From Candidatus Nitrosocosmicus oleophilus (lineage in GTDB: Archaea > Thermoproteota > Nitrososphaeria > Nitrososphaerales > Nitrososphaeraceae), in the NCBI RefSeq assembly GCF_000802205.1, contig NZ_CP012850.1, positions 2,604,001-2,668,000 of the forward strand: a stretch of DNA of 64,000 nt. The letters run 5' to 3'. Below are positions 1 to 9,503 of this stretch, piece by piece (positions within the stretch are counted from its first letter, which is position 1; each line of letters starts with the position of its first letter). Below the pieces are notes generated by a model, which worked only from the letters and a program-made list of their open reading frames with translations, was not told where the DNA came from and did not search any database. Both the position numbers and the translations under genes were made by a program.

Positions 1-3
1 TTA

Positions 4-1218
4 ATGTTATTTGTAATATCCTCAGTCAATCAACTTTTTTTTTCGGACAATTCCGCGATGAGTCTATTAGCGACGTTTGCTACATATATTATAGCCCTAG
101 TCATGCGACCTATCGGAGGCGCCCTATTTGGAAATTTTGGAGATAAATACGGTAGAAAAAAAACCATGATGGTAACAATAGTGGGATTCTCAATTGTAAC
201 ATTTGCTACCGGTTTACTTCCAACTTGGCAAACTGTCGGGATAGTGGCACCGATTCTGCTTATTTTTTTGAGATTTGTCCAAGGATTATTCGCCGGTGGC
301 GAATGGGCAAGTGGATCTGTAATTACCATGGAAATGGTTCCAAAAAAGACGCGAGGGTTGCTCTCAGGATTTGTTCAAAGTGGATATTCATTTGGATTTG
401 TACTTGCGTCAGTCATGTACCTTTTAGTGCTAAATATTTTTCCAAACGATGAATTTGTTGAAATCGGATGGCGAATTTTATTTTTTACAGGATTAATTCC
501 TGGATTATTAGCACTAATAATCAGAGTAAAGATGGTTGAATCAGAAGTTTGGCTGGAATCGAAAGAACAAAGAAAAGAGATACACAAGACACCATTGAAA
601 AATATATTATCAGATAGGGTGCAACGAAAACGAATTTTTCTTGCGTTAATAATTATGACTGGTCTCATGTATTCTTATTATACATCCATCGGTTTCATGC
701 CCGTATTTTTAGAAAATTATGTGGAAATTAACAAAAATGATGTTGCAATCATAATGATCGAGGTAACGGTTGCAGCACTATTGGGCACGGTATTTACGGG
801 CCTCGTAAGTCAGATTATAGGAAGGATGAAAATAATAACTATTTTTGCTATTGCATCTATACTACTATCTGTACCATTACTTTATGGTCTGTTTATTTCC
901 ACAAATATTCATGAAAAAATATTTTTTGCATCCTTATTGATTTTCTTATCCGCTACGGCATTTGGTCCAATGCCTGCATTCCTATCAGAAAGATTTCCAA
1001 CTGAGATAAGAAATACTGCCTCAGGTCTTGTTTACAATGGCGGCTTAATAATCGGTTCGTGGTCACCTATTGTTGCAATAAGTCTTTTGTCCAACACGAA
1101 ATCACTCTCACCGATCCTTATCCCACTGGTGCTTGCCCTGAATATTTCAATAGGTGCAATAATCCTTCTAATAGGATCCAGATTAAATCCAGATACTCGG
1201 GAAGTGAACCTTAATTGA
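4..1218 (+). CDS. MFS transporter, metabolite:H+ symporter (MHS) type, 5' end probably outside window
   Basis: This is a polytopic inner-membrane carrier of the major facilitator superfamily, probably importing an organic acid, betaine-like or other small polar solute with protons. The protein has about eleven hydrophobic segments. The loop after the second visible helix carries the MFS signature (GNFGDKYGRKK), and the following helices hold RFVQGLFAGGEW, typical of the ProP/KgtP/ShiA group. The visible protein is 404 residues, whereas this family usually has 420-470, and the first helix looks short. The reading frame is open to the window edge, so the true start probably lies upstream. The substrate cannot be told from sequence. 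It lies 437 bases upstream of the carboxylase genes on the same strand, with no sign that they share a transcript. Confidence 0.85.
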   Translation: MLFVISSVNQLFFSDNSAMSLLATFATYIIALVMRPIGGALFGNFGDKYGRKKTMMVTIVGFSIVTFATGLLPTWQTVGIVAPILLIFLRFVQGLFAGGEWASGSVITMEMVPKKTRGLLSGFVQSGYSFGFVLASVMYLLVLNIFPNDEFVEIGWRILFFTGLIPGLLALIIRVKMVESEVWLESKEQRKEIHKTPLKNILSDRVQRKRIFLALIIMTGLMYSYYTSIGFMPVFLENYVEINKNDVAIIMIEVTVAALLGTVFTGLVSQIIGRMKIITIFAIASILLSVPLLYGLFISTNIHEKIFFASLLIFLSATAFGPMPAFLSERFPTEIRNTASGLVYNGGLIIGSWSPIVAISLLSNTKSLSPILIPLVLALNISIGAIILLIGSRLNPDTREVNLN

Positions 1219-1655
1219 CATGATTAACCTTAATGAATTCGGGACGTATTAATCATTTCAAAAGGAGTGATTTTATAGAAATTTAATCTCATTAAGATCA
1301 TTCTGGCTGGTGAAAGGAAGTCAATTACGGCAATAGATATATGTACAAGCCTATTTTTTACACTCATCCCAAGCATTTTGACTTTAAGCCTAGACGCCAA
1401 ATGCAATAATGTGGGAATAACACAAGAAATCCGAATCACCAGGGTTTCAAATTCGACGTATAAACCTGGAAGTTAAGTTTCATGCAAAACAACAACAAAA
1501 CTTATATAAAGACTATCAGAATTCTTTTTTTTAAATAATTGTTAAATTATCTTATTTCATCTGATTTTGCTCATCCTATAATGTTTTTGCAATTAAGTTA
1601 TAAGATACCAAAAGGATAACGAAAACTCTTTTTATTAAATTGCATAATTTGGATC
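1219..1655. other. intergenic region before carboxylase genes
   Basis: I see no supportable gene here. A 69-codon minus-strand frame lacks protein-like composition. The last 30 bases hold the promoter of the carboxyltransferase gene. Confidence 0.5.
1631..1637 (+). promoter_or_regulatory. TATA-like box of carboxyltransferase gene
   Basis: TTTATTA lies 19-25 bases before the ATG at 1656. Archaeal TATA boxes centre about 26 bases before the transcription start, so the mRNA would be leaderless or nearly so. Confidence 0.45.
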
Positions 1656-3191
1656 ATGAATTTTTCTGATTTGGAAGCCAAGAGGATAACGCATCTTCTA
1701 GGTGGTGGAAAAGAGAAACTAGAAGAACAAAGAAAAAAGGGTCAATTGACAGCAACTGAAAGAATCAATGCATTATTTGATACAGGCAGTTTTGAGGAAA
1801 TAGATCCTTTTGTAATTCACAATTGTAATGATTTTGGAATGGAAAATAAAAAAATTCTAGGTGACGGTGTTATAACAGGCTATGGAAGAATAGATTCTCG
1901 CTTAGTGTACTCTTTTTGTCATGACTTTACAGTTCTAGGGGGTTCACTCGGTCTTAGTTTTGCGTCAAAGATATGTAAGATAATGGATCATGCATTAAAG
2001 CAAGGGGTTCCAATAATAGGTATAAATGATTCTGGAGGCGCAAGAATTCAAGAGGGGGTCGAAAGCCTAGGAGGTTACGCAGACATATTCCACAGAAATG
2101 TTAGAGTTTCTGGCATAATTCCTCAAATATCTTTGATAATGGGCCCTTGTGCAGGAGGTGCAGTTTATTCTCCTGCTTTGACTGATTTCATTATAATGAC
2201 AAAATCAGCATATATGTTTGTCACTGGTCCAGATGTTGTGAGACAGGTCACCAATGAAAATGTTACATCTACAGAACTAGGTGGCGCTTCCATACATAAT
2301 GAAAAAAGCGGTGTGGCTCATTTTGTTGCAGATGATGAATATGATTGCTTTGAAATATTGAAAAAATTGCTTTCATTTATTCCGTCTAACAATCTGGAAT
2401 CATCACCAAAAGTCAAATCCACAGATAGTTCCAAGCTTCTGGATGAAAGTCTTGATTCAATTCTTCCTTCCGACTCACATATGTCTTATAGTATGGAAAA
2501 TGTAATTAGAAAAGTAGTTGATAAAGAAGACTTTTTCGAAGTCCAAAAATTATGGGCTAGAAATATCATAATTGGTTTTGCTAGGTTGGATGGTAACGTT
2601 GTGGGTATAGTTGCCAATAACCCAGAAATTTTAGCCGGAGTTCTAGATATAGATTCTTGCAACAAGGCAGCAAGATTTGTAAGATTTTGTGACTGCTTTA
2701 ACATTCCTATAATTACCTTCGTAGATGTTCCAGGTTTTCTTCCTGGTACAGATCAGGAATGGAGGGGAATAATAAGACATGGTGCAAAGCTGTTATTTGC
2801 ATTCTCGGAAGCTACTGTACCTAGACTCTCAGTAATCACAAGAAAAGCTTATGGTGGAGCATATGACGTAATGAATAGTAAACATATAGGAGGAGATTAT
2901 AATTTCGCTTGGCCAAATGCTGAGATCGCTGTTATGGGTGCTGAAAGTGCATGTAATATTATATTTAGAAAAGAATTATCTATTTCTGAAAATAAACACA
3001 AAAGAAGATCAGAGTTAGTATCAGATTATGAAAAAAAATTTTCAAATCCATACATTGCAGCTTCTAAAGGTTATATTGACAATGTAATAATGCCTCGAGA
3101 GACTCGACAGAAACTCATTTCTGCTCTAAATGCTATTAATAGAAAAAGAGAAGACCTACCAAAAAGAAAGCATGGAAACATGCCCATATAA
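1656..3191 (+). CDS. pccB: acyl-CoA (acetyl/propionyl-CoA) carboxylase, carboxyltransferase subunit
   Basis: This subunit transfers CO2 from carboxybiotin to acetyl-CoA and/or propionyl-CoA, giving malonyl-CoA or methylmalonyl-CoA. In thaumarchaea this is the carboxylation step of the 3-hydroxypropionate/4-hydroxybutyrate CO2-fixation cycle. At 511 residues it has the usual PccB length and both crotonase-fold halves. The N-terminal half has the oxyanion-hole motifs SGGARIQEGVESLGGY (about residue 127) and GPCAGGAVYSPALTDF (about 162). The C-terminal half has PGFLPGTDQE and RKAYGGAYDVM (about 395). The biotin carboxylase and carrier genes follow on the same strand after a 126-base gap, completing the enzyme. 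Substrate choice between acetyl- and propionyl-CoA is not resolved here; the characterised thaumarchaeal enzyme accepts both. Confidence 0.93.
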   Translation: MNFSDLEAKRITHLLGGGKEKLEEQRKKGQLTATERINALFDTGSFEEIDPFVIHNCNDFGMENKKILGDGVITGYGRIDSRLVYSFCHDFTVLGGSLGLSFASKICKIMDHALKQGVPIIGINDSGGARIQEGVESLGGYADIFHRNVRVSGIIPQISLIMGPCAGGAVYSPALTDFIIMTKSAYMFVTGPDVVRQVTNENVTSTELGGASIHNEKSGVAHFVADDEYDCFEILKKLLSFIPSNNLESSPKVKSTDSSKLLDESLDSILPSDSHMSYSMENVIRKVVDKEDFFEVQKLWARNIIIGFARLDGNVVGIVANNPEILAGVLDIDSCNKAARFVRFCDCFNIPIITFVDVPGFLPGTDQEWRGIIRHGAKLLFAFSEATVPRLSVITRKAYGGAYDVMNSKHIGGDYNFAWPNAEIAVMGAESACNIIFRKELSISENKHKRRSELVSDYEKKFSNPYIAASKGYIDNVIMPRETRQKLISALNAINRKREDLPKRKHGNMPI

Positions 3192-3317
3192 AATCATAGT
3201 TTACTATAATTGATCAACCTATTGGTACAAATGCTGTCGCAACGGAGTCATTAGGTAATATACCAAAATTTTTTTGTATAGAATAATTTTAATTTTACTT
3301 TGTGACTTAGTTTCAAA

Positions 3318-4841
3318 ATGGAGAGAATACTTTTAGCCAATAGAGGTGAAATTGTGATAAGAGTAGCCAAGACATGCCGTAAACTAGGCTATTCTCCATG
3401 CGGAATATATTCTGATGCTGACAAGGATAGTCTGCATATAAAACACTGTGACAGAGTAGAAAATATCGGGGGAAATTTGCCCAATGAGAGCTATTTGAAT
3501 ATGATGAAGATAATTGATGCGGCAAGAAAAATGGATTGTACATTCATACATCCAGGATATGGTTTTCTTGCTGAAAAATCAGAATTTGCTAATTTGTGTA
3601 ACAAAGAAGGATTGGTGTTTATTGGCCCTTCTGCTGATGTGTTAAAAATTTCGGGAGACAAAGTGTTAGCTAAAGAGATATTATCACAAGTTGCTACTAC
3701 TGTAGAGGGTAAAGAAGTATCCGATATAAATGAGGCATTGGAATTTGCAAATGAATTAGGGTATCCGGTAATTATAAAAGCTGCAAGGGGAGGAGGAGGA
3801 AGGGGACTTCAAATAATAAATACTCCTCACCAATTGACAAAATTATTAAAGTTCTCTATAAGAGAAGCGTTATTAAGCTTTGGTTCAGGCAGAGTATATA
3901 TTGAAAAATATGTTCAAAATCCAAGACATATAGAGGTACAGATACTGGGTGATCGTTCTAAAGTGATTCATCTAGGAGAAAGAGAATGTACTATTCAGAG
4001 GAGACATCAAAAATTGATCGAAGAAACTCCCTCGCCAGCATTAGATAACGCCGCTAGGGAGAGTTTAATAAAAACTGCCGTTGAAATCATGAAAAAAATT
4101 CGATATGATAACGCCGGAACGGTCGAATTTCTATTAAAGAATGGTTCATTTTATTTTATGGAGATAAATTCAAGAATACAAGTAGAACATCCTATAACAG
4201 AAGTAGTTACTGGAATTGATATAGTAGAACAACAACTCAACATATCATGTAGAAATGGGATGACACTTGAACAAAATGATATAAAAGCCCGTGGGCACGC
4301 TATTGAGTGCAGAATAAATGCCGAACATCCTATAAGCTTTACACCATACCCAGGTTTGGTAAAGGATTATACCCCTCCCATTGATTCACGATCGATTAGG
4401 ATAGATAGCTCGTTATATGCAGGATATAGCATCCCTCCATTTTATGATTCATTAATTGCCAAAGTAATAGTCAGGGCAGAAAATAGAAAAGAAGCAATTG
4501 AAAAAATGAAAAATGCTCTATTATCTTTCAGAATTTCTGGTATACCATCAACTATACCTTTTCATTTATCTGCTTTACATGATGATCGATTTCTAACTGG
4601 AAATTACGATACTGCCTTTGTTGAAAAATTGAAATCATACTCACAGAAGGATGGAGAAATTGCAGCTTTGGTATTTGAAAATATGTTGAAAAGACGAGGA
4701 TCGTCAGATGAGTACTTTAAAGAAGACGAATCAAAACAGGATGATGAGCAGAGCCAACAATGGATTTTAAGCAGATATGAAGAATTTCTTAAGTTACAAG
4801 GTAATTATAATCTAGAAAATTCTATGAGATGGGTCAAATGA
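3318..4841 (+). CDS. accC: acetyl/propionyl-CoA carboxylase, biotin carboxylase subunit
   Basis: This ATP-grasp enzyme carboxylates biotin on the carrier protein using ATP and bicarbonate. The 507-residue protein has the N-terminal domain (ILLANRGEIVIR), the ATP-grasp glycine loop AARGGGGRGLQ (about residues 154-164), the signature EINSRIQVEHPITE (about 282-296) and the C-terminal biotin carboxylase domain ending near residue 440. About 65 further residues follow, acidic and glutamine-rich, which is longer than bacterial AccC (about 450) and typical of archaeal forms. The stop codon overlaps the next start (ATGA at 4838-4841), implying translational coupling to the carrier protein. It acts in the cytoplasm with its two neighbours. 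Confidence 0.93.
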   Translation: MERILLANRGEIVIRVAKTCRKLGYSPCGIYSDADKDSLHIKHCDRVENIGGNLPNESYLNMMKIIDAARKMDCTFIHPGYGFLAEKSEFANLCNKEGLVFIGPSADVLKISGDKVLAKEILSQVATTVEGKEVSDINEALEFANELGYPVIIKAARGGGGRGLQIINTPHQLTKLLKFSIREALLSFGSGRVYIEKYVQNPRHIEVQILGDRSKVIHLGERECTIQRRHQKLIEETPSPALDNAARESLIKTAVEIMKKIRYDNAGTVEFLLKNGSFYFMEINSRIQVEHPITEVVTGIDIVEQQLNISCRNGMTLEQNDIKARGHAIECRINAEHPISFTPYPGLVKDYTPPIDSRSIRIDSSLYAGYSIPPFYDSLIAKVIVRAENRKEAIEKMKNALLSFRISGIPSTIPFHLSALHDDRFLTGNYDTAFVEKLKSYSQKDGEIAALVFENMLKRRGSSDEYFKEDESKQDDEQSQQWILSRYEEFLKLQGNYNLENSMRWVK

Positions 4842-5293
4842 AGCTAGAGGTTAACGGAACAACTTATGAAGTAAAAATACACGGGGATAAGATTCTCATT
4901 AATGAAAAAACTATAGATTTGACCAAAATAAAAGAAAATGAAATTGTTATAGATTCAAAGAAGTTTTATCTTGATTTTTATGAGCGAACGGGAATCGGAA
5001 TGGAGGGTAAACAACAATCTCTCTTACTCATAAATGGCATGGCATACACGATAGTTAAAATAGATACGGACCAAGAAACCATCAAGGAATTGCGTGCACC
5101 CATGAGTGGAAACATAATCGATATTTATGTGCAGCTTGGATCATATGTTCAAAGGGGTGAACCTCTTTTAGTTCTTGAAGCAATGAAAATGCACAATGAA
5201 ATCAAATCCCCCAGAGATGGAAAAATAATAGATATATTGTTCAATAAACAGCAACCTGTAAAAGCAGGAGAAATAATACTAATATTTGATTAG
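4829..5293 (+). CDS. accB: biotin carboxyl carrier protein of acyl-CoA carboxylase
   Basis: This protein carries the biotin that shuttles carboxyl groups between the biotin carboxylase and the carboxyltransferase. The C-terminal biotinyl domain (about residues 85-154) holds EAMKMHNE, whose lysine 120 is the expected biotinylation site, followed by the usual second half-motif with SPRDG. The N-terminal 80 residues are a lysine-rich linker region. Two in-frame ATGs exist, at 4829 and 4838. The second forms a classical ATGA overlap with the upstream stop and is the better start, making a 151-residue protein. It is the last gene of the carboxylase set. Confidence 0.92.
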   Translation: MGQMKLEVNGTTYEVKIHGDKILINEKTIDLTKIKENEIVIDSKKFYLDFYERTGIGMEGKQQSLLLINGMAYTIVKIDTDQETIKELRAPMSGNIIDIYVQLGSYVQRGEPLLVLEAMKMHNEIKSPRDGKIIDILFNKQQPVKAGEIILIFD

Positions 5294-5549
5294 TACTTGC
5301 CATCAGAAATTTTGTATTTTTATGACCAGAACCTGCTATGAAGTTTCTTTATATGTGGATTTCAAATAAAAACAAGAAATTATGTCTGAATATAATTTGG
5401 TAATCCTAGCAATATAAGAATGACATCAACTATCTTTAATAATCTGGAAAAGGATAGGTTTTCCATTTATGCTTATAACTCGGTCAATCCGAATGGTAGT
5501 TTTTTTGTAGATTTCTTCTACTTTCATATTGTGCCGAATTTTGAATGGA

Positions 5550-6119
5550 TCAACTAATCGACATATTACTATTGTTTGTAACAAAGTGATACGTCAAGGG
5601 CGTTTGTAGATCGGTCTTGTCGTTATCCACAGTTGTTATCTCAATATCTATATAATAAATCCCCGGTTCTGAAAACAATGGACCATTAATAATGATTTTA
5701 CCTGATGGATCTGGAACTAAGGCGTTAGTTAGGACATCAAATGTCCCCCCTACCACAATATGAGAATAACCGTTACTTTTTGCCAAAATCACTAATTCTC
5801 CCGCATGGGAATGAAAGAATTCAGACATCTTTGTATTGTTCTGATTAGTAATTGCTATTCTGTAAGTAACATGCTGAATTTTTTCATCTGAATTTTGATC
5901 AGTTAAATGCATAATTAGCTGCGCATCTTGGCCCGCAATAAGGTTTTTTGGTTCTATGGTAAAATTCATGACTATATTTCGATCTCCAAGCGTAGCTAGT
6001 GGAGGTGGAGCTCCATGATGCTGTGCCGATGTGTAATCACATATTGGCACTATGGCTAGAAAGGTGGAAAGGAAGCCAACTAAAATAGCTATTAGTGGTT
6101 TACTTAAATTAGCTCTCAA
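5550..6119 (-). CDS. secreted His-containing protein paired with multicopper oxidase
   Basis: I do not recognise the family. The frame stays open to 6215, but the better start is a TTG at 6119. From there the protein begins with a basic residue, a hydrophobic stretch (residues 8-25) and a signal-peptidase-like site ending in TSA, followed by QHHGAPPP. That makes about 189 residues and removes the 46-base overlap with the upstream oxidase gene. The mature part is beta-rich, with FHSHAGE near the middle and acidic loops, suggesting an extracytoplasmic immunoglobulin- or cupredoxin-like fold. It lies 50 bases downstream of the multicopper oxidase on the same strand, probably in the same transcript, so a role in copper binding or oxidase assembly is a reasonable guess only. 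Confidence 0.7.
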   Translation of the reverse strand: MRANLSKPLIAILVGFLSTFLAIVPICDYTSAQHHGAPPPLATLGDRNIVMNFTIEPKNLIAGQDAQLIMHLTDQNSDEKIQHVTYRIAITNQNNTKMSEFFHSHAGELVILAKSNGYSHIVVGGTFDVLTNALVPDPSGKIIINGPLFSEPGIYYIDIEITTVDNDKTDLQTPLTYHFVTNNSNMSIS

Positions 6120-6169
6120 GTCTAATGAGTCTCCTGTTTGGTCAAATTTAATATCGATGTATACAAGTG

Positions 6170-7927
6170 TCAATTCACTATGACCTTTGCCGTCATCCAA
6201 GGATGCAGTGTACAATAATAATTATATTCTCCCTTGGTATCAAATGTGAATTTGTACATACTGTCGTCTCCATTAATTATTCCTGAGTCAAAAATTCCAC
6301 TTGGACCTTGGTCTGGGTTTCCAGATGTTACAGTATGCGGCATATTTTGGTCAGTATTGATCCAAGTGACTTGCGTTCCCTCTTCTATCTTGATAGATGA
6401 AGGGTCATAGAATATCTTATTCTCTGGACTTGATGAACCTGGACTTATTGAAATTGAAAATTTACTGTTACGGTCTGTCTCATTTTTGAGAAATGGAGCC
6501 TTTGCATCATCCAACAACTTGACGCCAGACTCGTCACTAGTAGTTAGTTCAGCTTTAGATTCTTTGTCTTGTACATGAAAACTTTCATTTTCTTGTAAGG
6601 TTCCATTATTTCCACCTATTTCTTTAGTTGATCCTATATGATCTTCGTCTATTCCTTTGTGTCCACTAGTAGAAATAACTTCTGGAGATTGTAATTTCTT
6701 TTGTAATTCATATTGCCAATCAAACATGCTTACACTCCTGGTTAATGGTTCTGAGAAATTTCTAGATTGATTTGAATTAGTTCCTCTAGAAGTGTCATTA
6801 CTATTTTGAAATTTCGACTTTCCTTCTGCGCTTTCACTACCTTTCCCAACTACCTTTATTTGTCCCATATTTCCCTTTTCTTCCGGAATTCCATGAGTAT
6901 GAAAGAAGTAATTACCCGGGTACTTCCACTTTGCTTCCACTATTGATGCATCCCCCGGTGCTACCGAAATTGTTTGGGAATGAATAGGAAGGTTATCCCA
7001 CAAACCTGAGGGATATGTTACGAATGTAGTGCTATGAAGGTGGAAAGATGCAGGTATCGTAGTGCCCAGATTAATTAAATAGATTCGCATTAAATCATTA
7101 TGATTAATCTCAAGTGGATGATGCACATACTGATCAGCATAACCGTTTATGAAGTAGTAATCTGCATCAAACCCTACTTGATTTTTGAGGTCATATTCAC
7201 CCATCACCATAACAAATTCTCTTGCAGGAGCGACTGGTTTATCCTTTGGATCTACTATTAGTGCTCCATACATACCCATTCTAATATGTAAGGAAGTTGG
7301 AGGAGCATGACAATGATACATTAGTGCACCTGCGGGTTCGCCGGTAATATTGTACAAATATGTCTGGCCAGGCATTACTTGAGGAAGTACACCATCGTTA
7401 ATGTCCGCATGATTTCCGTGAAAGTGGATAGTATGTGGTATAGGAGATTTGTTTATGTATTTAATAGTTAAATTCTCCCCTTCAGTTAATCGTATGGTAG
7501 GACCTGGAACTGTACCATTATACGTCCATGCTTTAACTCTCTTCCCGGGCGCTATGTCAAGATATACTTCTTCAGTAACAAGAGTTATTTGTCTATGGGA
7601 TGTGCTTGCTCTATCAGAGGTTAAGGTACTATTTTCTGAATTAATATCTTTCTTAGAATCAGATAAGGGATCCGTTGAATTATTTTCAAAGTTGTTCGTA
7701 TTCTCTGATAGATGGAATTTAGGTAGCTTAGTTTGGTCATACTCTTGTGCAAATACAAAATTGGTAAAAACCTTGACCACATAAGAAGATGATAGACTTG
7801 TTATACTTACAATACAAAGAGAGATTAACAAAAGCAGGAAAATTATGCAAGATTTTTTCCTATATGATTTTTCTTTTTGAAAATTTTTATCATAGGAATG
7901 GGGTGAAACATTTGAGATTTTCGACAT
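6170..7927 (-). CDS. two-domain multicopper oxidase with C-terminal cupredoxin fusion
   Basis: This is an exported copper oxidase of the two-domain laccase / NirK-related group. A membrane or signal segment (about residues 28-42) is followed by a Ser/Asn-rich linker. Domain 1 (about 115-230) has HTIHFHG (H165, H168, H170), HCH (H205, C206, H207), H214 and M219, so it can hold a type-1 copper. Domain 2 (about 235-362) has HLH (H296, H298) and HTH (H343, H345) but threonine where the type-1 cysteine would be. The four HxH pairs complete a trinuclear cluster, favouring oxidase over nitrite reductase, which lacks this set. After an acidic linker, residues 490-585 form a plastocyanin-like domain with H531, C572, H575 and M578. 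The extra blue-copper domain could feed electrons in. Substrate unknown; nitrite, hydroxylamine-derived or metal oxidation are possible. Confidence 0.88.
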   Translation of the reverse strand: MSKISNVSPHSYDKNFQKEKSYRKKSCIIFLLLLISLCIVSITSLSSSYVVKVFTNFVFAQEYDQTKLPKFHLSENTNNFENNSTDPLSDSKKDINSENSTLTSDRASTSHRQITLVTEEVYLDIAPGKRVKAWTYNGTVPGPTIRLTEGENLTIKYINKSPIPHTIHFHGNHADINDGVLPQVMPGQTYLYNITGEPAGALMYHCHAPPTSLHIRMGMYGALIVDPKDKPVAPAREFVMVMGEYDLKNQVGFDADYYFINGYADQYVHHPLEINHNDLMRIYLINLGTTIPASFHLHSTTFVTYPSGLWDNLPIHSQTISVAPGDASIVEAKWKYPGNYFFHTHGIPEEKGNMGQIKVVGKGSESAEGKSKFQNSNDTSRGTNSNQSRNFSEPLTRSVSMFDWQYELQKKLQSPEVISTSGHKGIDEDHIGSTKEIGGNNGTLQENESFHVQDKESKAELTTSDESGVKLLDDAKAPFLKNETDRNSKFSISISPGSSSPENKIFYDPSSIKIEEGTQVTWINTDQNMPHTVTSGNPDQGPSGIFDSGIINGDDSMYKFTFDTKGEYNYYCTLHPWMTAKVIVN

Positions 7928-8033
7928 TATTCAGTTAGATCTCCTTGAAGTTTTATCTACTGTATATCTAGTAGCTTTGGTAGTAGACATTAAAATTTTA
8001 TGATTGAAGCCAGTATATATTTTTGCCTAATAA

Positions 8034-8052
8034 TGTTATACATTGTATAACA
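8034..8052. promoter_or_regulatory. 19-bp perfect palindrome, putative operator upstream of multicopper oxidase
   Basis: TGTTATAC-ATT-GTATAACA is a perfect inverted repeat with 8-base arms, in the divergent gap 107 bases upstream of the oxidase start. A weaker related repeat (TATAC near 8061, GTATA near 8074) follows. The symmetry suits a dimeric regulator. Confidence 0.5.
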
Positions 8053-8087
8053 AAAATATTTATACTGTACAGCGTATAGCATCCATC

Positions 8088-8273
8088 ATGATTATAAATA
8101 AAGAGAGGGAGTTTAATCATCATGACAAAATTCATTTTCTGACATTATCTCTTCTTGAGGACAGAGCGATACTTAAATACATAAAAAGAGAAATTAACCA
8201 AAATCAGGACGAGAAAGAAAATCCTCATCGGCGGTTGATAGGTAAAACATCAAAATATCAGAAAAAAACCTAA
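8088..8273 (+). CDS. small basic hypothetical protein
   Basis: This is a 61-residue hydrophilic, lysine-rich reading frame starting at ATG 8088. An in-frame ATG at 8043 would add 15 residues but falls inside the palindrome at 8034-8052, so the later start is preferred. It has no cysteine motif, signal peptide or membrane segment. It lies between the divergent oxidase and the NmrA-like gene. I do not recognise it, and it may be a chance frame. Confidence 0.35.
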   Translation: MIINKEREFNHHDKIHFLTLSLLEDRAILKYIKREINQNQDEKENPHRRLIGKTSKYQKKT

Positions 8274-8332
8274 TGGTTCTTAAGGCGCCATGAAAAAACT
8301 GATCACGTCACTTTTGGATCTTCAAGAATAAA

Positions 8333-9232
8333 TTGTCTTCGATCCTAGTTACTGGTACAACTGGAGATATGGGACTCCATCTGGTAAGAATTCTTTCGTT
8401 GTATGATTGTGACTTCCACATATCAGTTAAATCTATTAATTGTACAAATAATACTATAAAGAAACAGATAGAGGTTTTTCGAAATCTTGGATTATCAAAT
8501 TTCATTGAGATGGATCTTGCTGATGTCGATACCATAACCTACCAGAAATTAGATGGCATAGAAAAGATCTTTTTACTAACCCCGATAACATACTCTCTAG
8601 AATCTATAAGGAAAATCATAACAGAAGCAAAAAGAGCAAATTCGGTTAAGCACATTATTAAATTATCTTCAATGGCAGCCCCCTTGCACCCACCTACTCC
8701 CACAGATGCATTACACAGACAAGCCGAAAAGATAATTGAAGAATCTGGAATAAATTATACTTATCTTAGACCAAATTACTACATGCAAAATTTTATACAG
8801 TTAAATGGACTTTCAATAAAAAAGGATAAGAGGTTTTTTCTTCCATTTAGTAATTCAAAGGCAAGTTTTGTAGATGTTAGAGATGTATCTGAGATCGCAG
8901 CTAGAATACTTCGGGATACTTCCAATAAACACTACAATACTTCCTATACTATTACCGGTGGTCAATCTTTATCTTGTAATACAATCGCAAAGATTTTTAC
9001 AATATTACTAGGCGAGCCCATAAAATATATTAACATAACAAAAGAACAGGCCCGGATCCGCATGAAAAAATTAGGAATTCAAAAAAACATTGCCGATAGT
9101 TTGTTTGATCTATATGAATTAATTGAAGATGGTCGTTTAAGACGCATTTCTCATACTGTAGAAATGATCCTAGGAAGAAAACCAATAACATTTGAAACCT
9201 TTGTACGAGATAATTTAGATGCATTCAAATAA
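8333..9232 (+). CDS. NmrA-like NAD(P)-binding protein (atypical SDR family)
   Basis: This soluble Rossmann-fold protein belongs to the NmrA/atypical short-chain dehydrogenase family, which either reduces small substrates or senses NAD(P) redox state. The 299-residue protein starts at a TTG (8333). The nucleotide-binding glycine motif VTGTTGDMG lies at residues 6-14, KLSSMAA occupies the usual active-strand position near 115, and YLRPNYYMQNF near 147 is typical of NmrA/azoreductase-like members. The C-terminal third (TGGQSLSCNTIAKI and beyond) matches the substrate-binding lobe. The canonical YxxxK pair of classical SDRs is not evident, as expected for this subgroup. The substrate is not predictable. 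Confidence 0.82.
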   Translation: MSSILVTGTTGDMGLHLVRILSLYDCDFHISVKSINCTNNTIKKQIEVFRNLGLSNFIEMDLADVDTITYQKLDGIEKIFLLTPITYSLESIRKIITEAKRANSVKHIIKLSSMAAPLHPPTPTDALHRQAEKIIEESGINYTYLRPNYYMQNFIQLNGLSIKKDKRFFLPFSNSKASFVDVRDVSEIAARILRDTSNKHYNTSYTITGGQSLSCNTIAKIFTILLGEPIKYINITKEQARIRMKKLGIQKNIADSLFDLYELIEDGRLRRISHTVEMILGRKPITFETFVRDNLDAFK

Positions 9233-9503
9233 ATGTCCAGCACTCATCCGAAATGATTTCTTTACTAGTGTAAATATTTCGTATCATAAATGTTCCAGGA
9301 TTATGACACCCATCTGTCCCTATCGGAGTTTATTTGATCTCTTTCCAATCTTGGAAATTCGAAAAAACCGTTGTGCATAGAAATGAATAAGATTTGTTTA
9401 TCAAGCAAAGAACATCTGAATCCAGATAACCAAGTTTTTATTAAAATTGATGAACAAAAATAACAATGCATAATAATGCCTAGCAATGTAAACTACCTAT
9501 TAG

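Noticed and set aside
1230-1439. Minus-strand 69-codon frame after the transporter
   Set aside because: Composition is random-like and no motif is present.
6170-7927. Calling the oxidase a NirK nitrite reductase
   Set aside because: All four HxH pairs of a trinuclear copper site are present and the NirK catalytic Asp position is His, which favours a two-domain oxidase.
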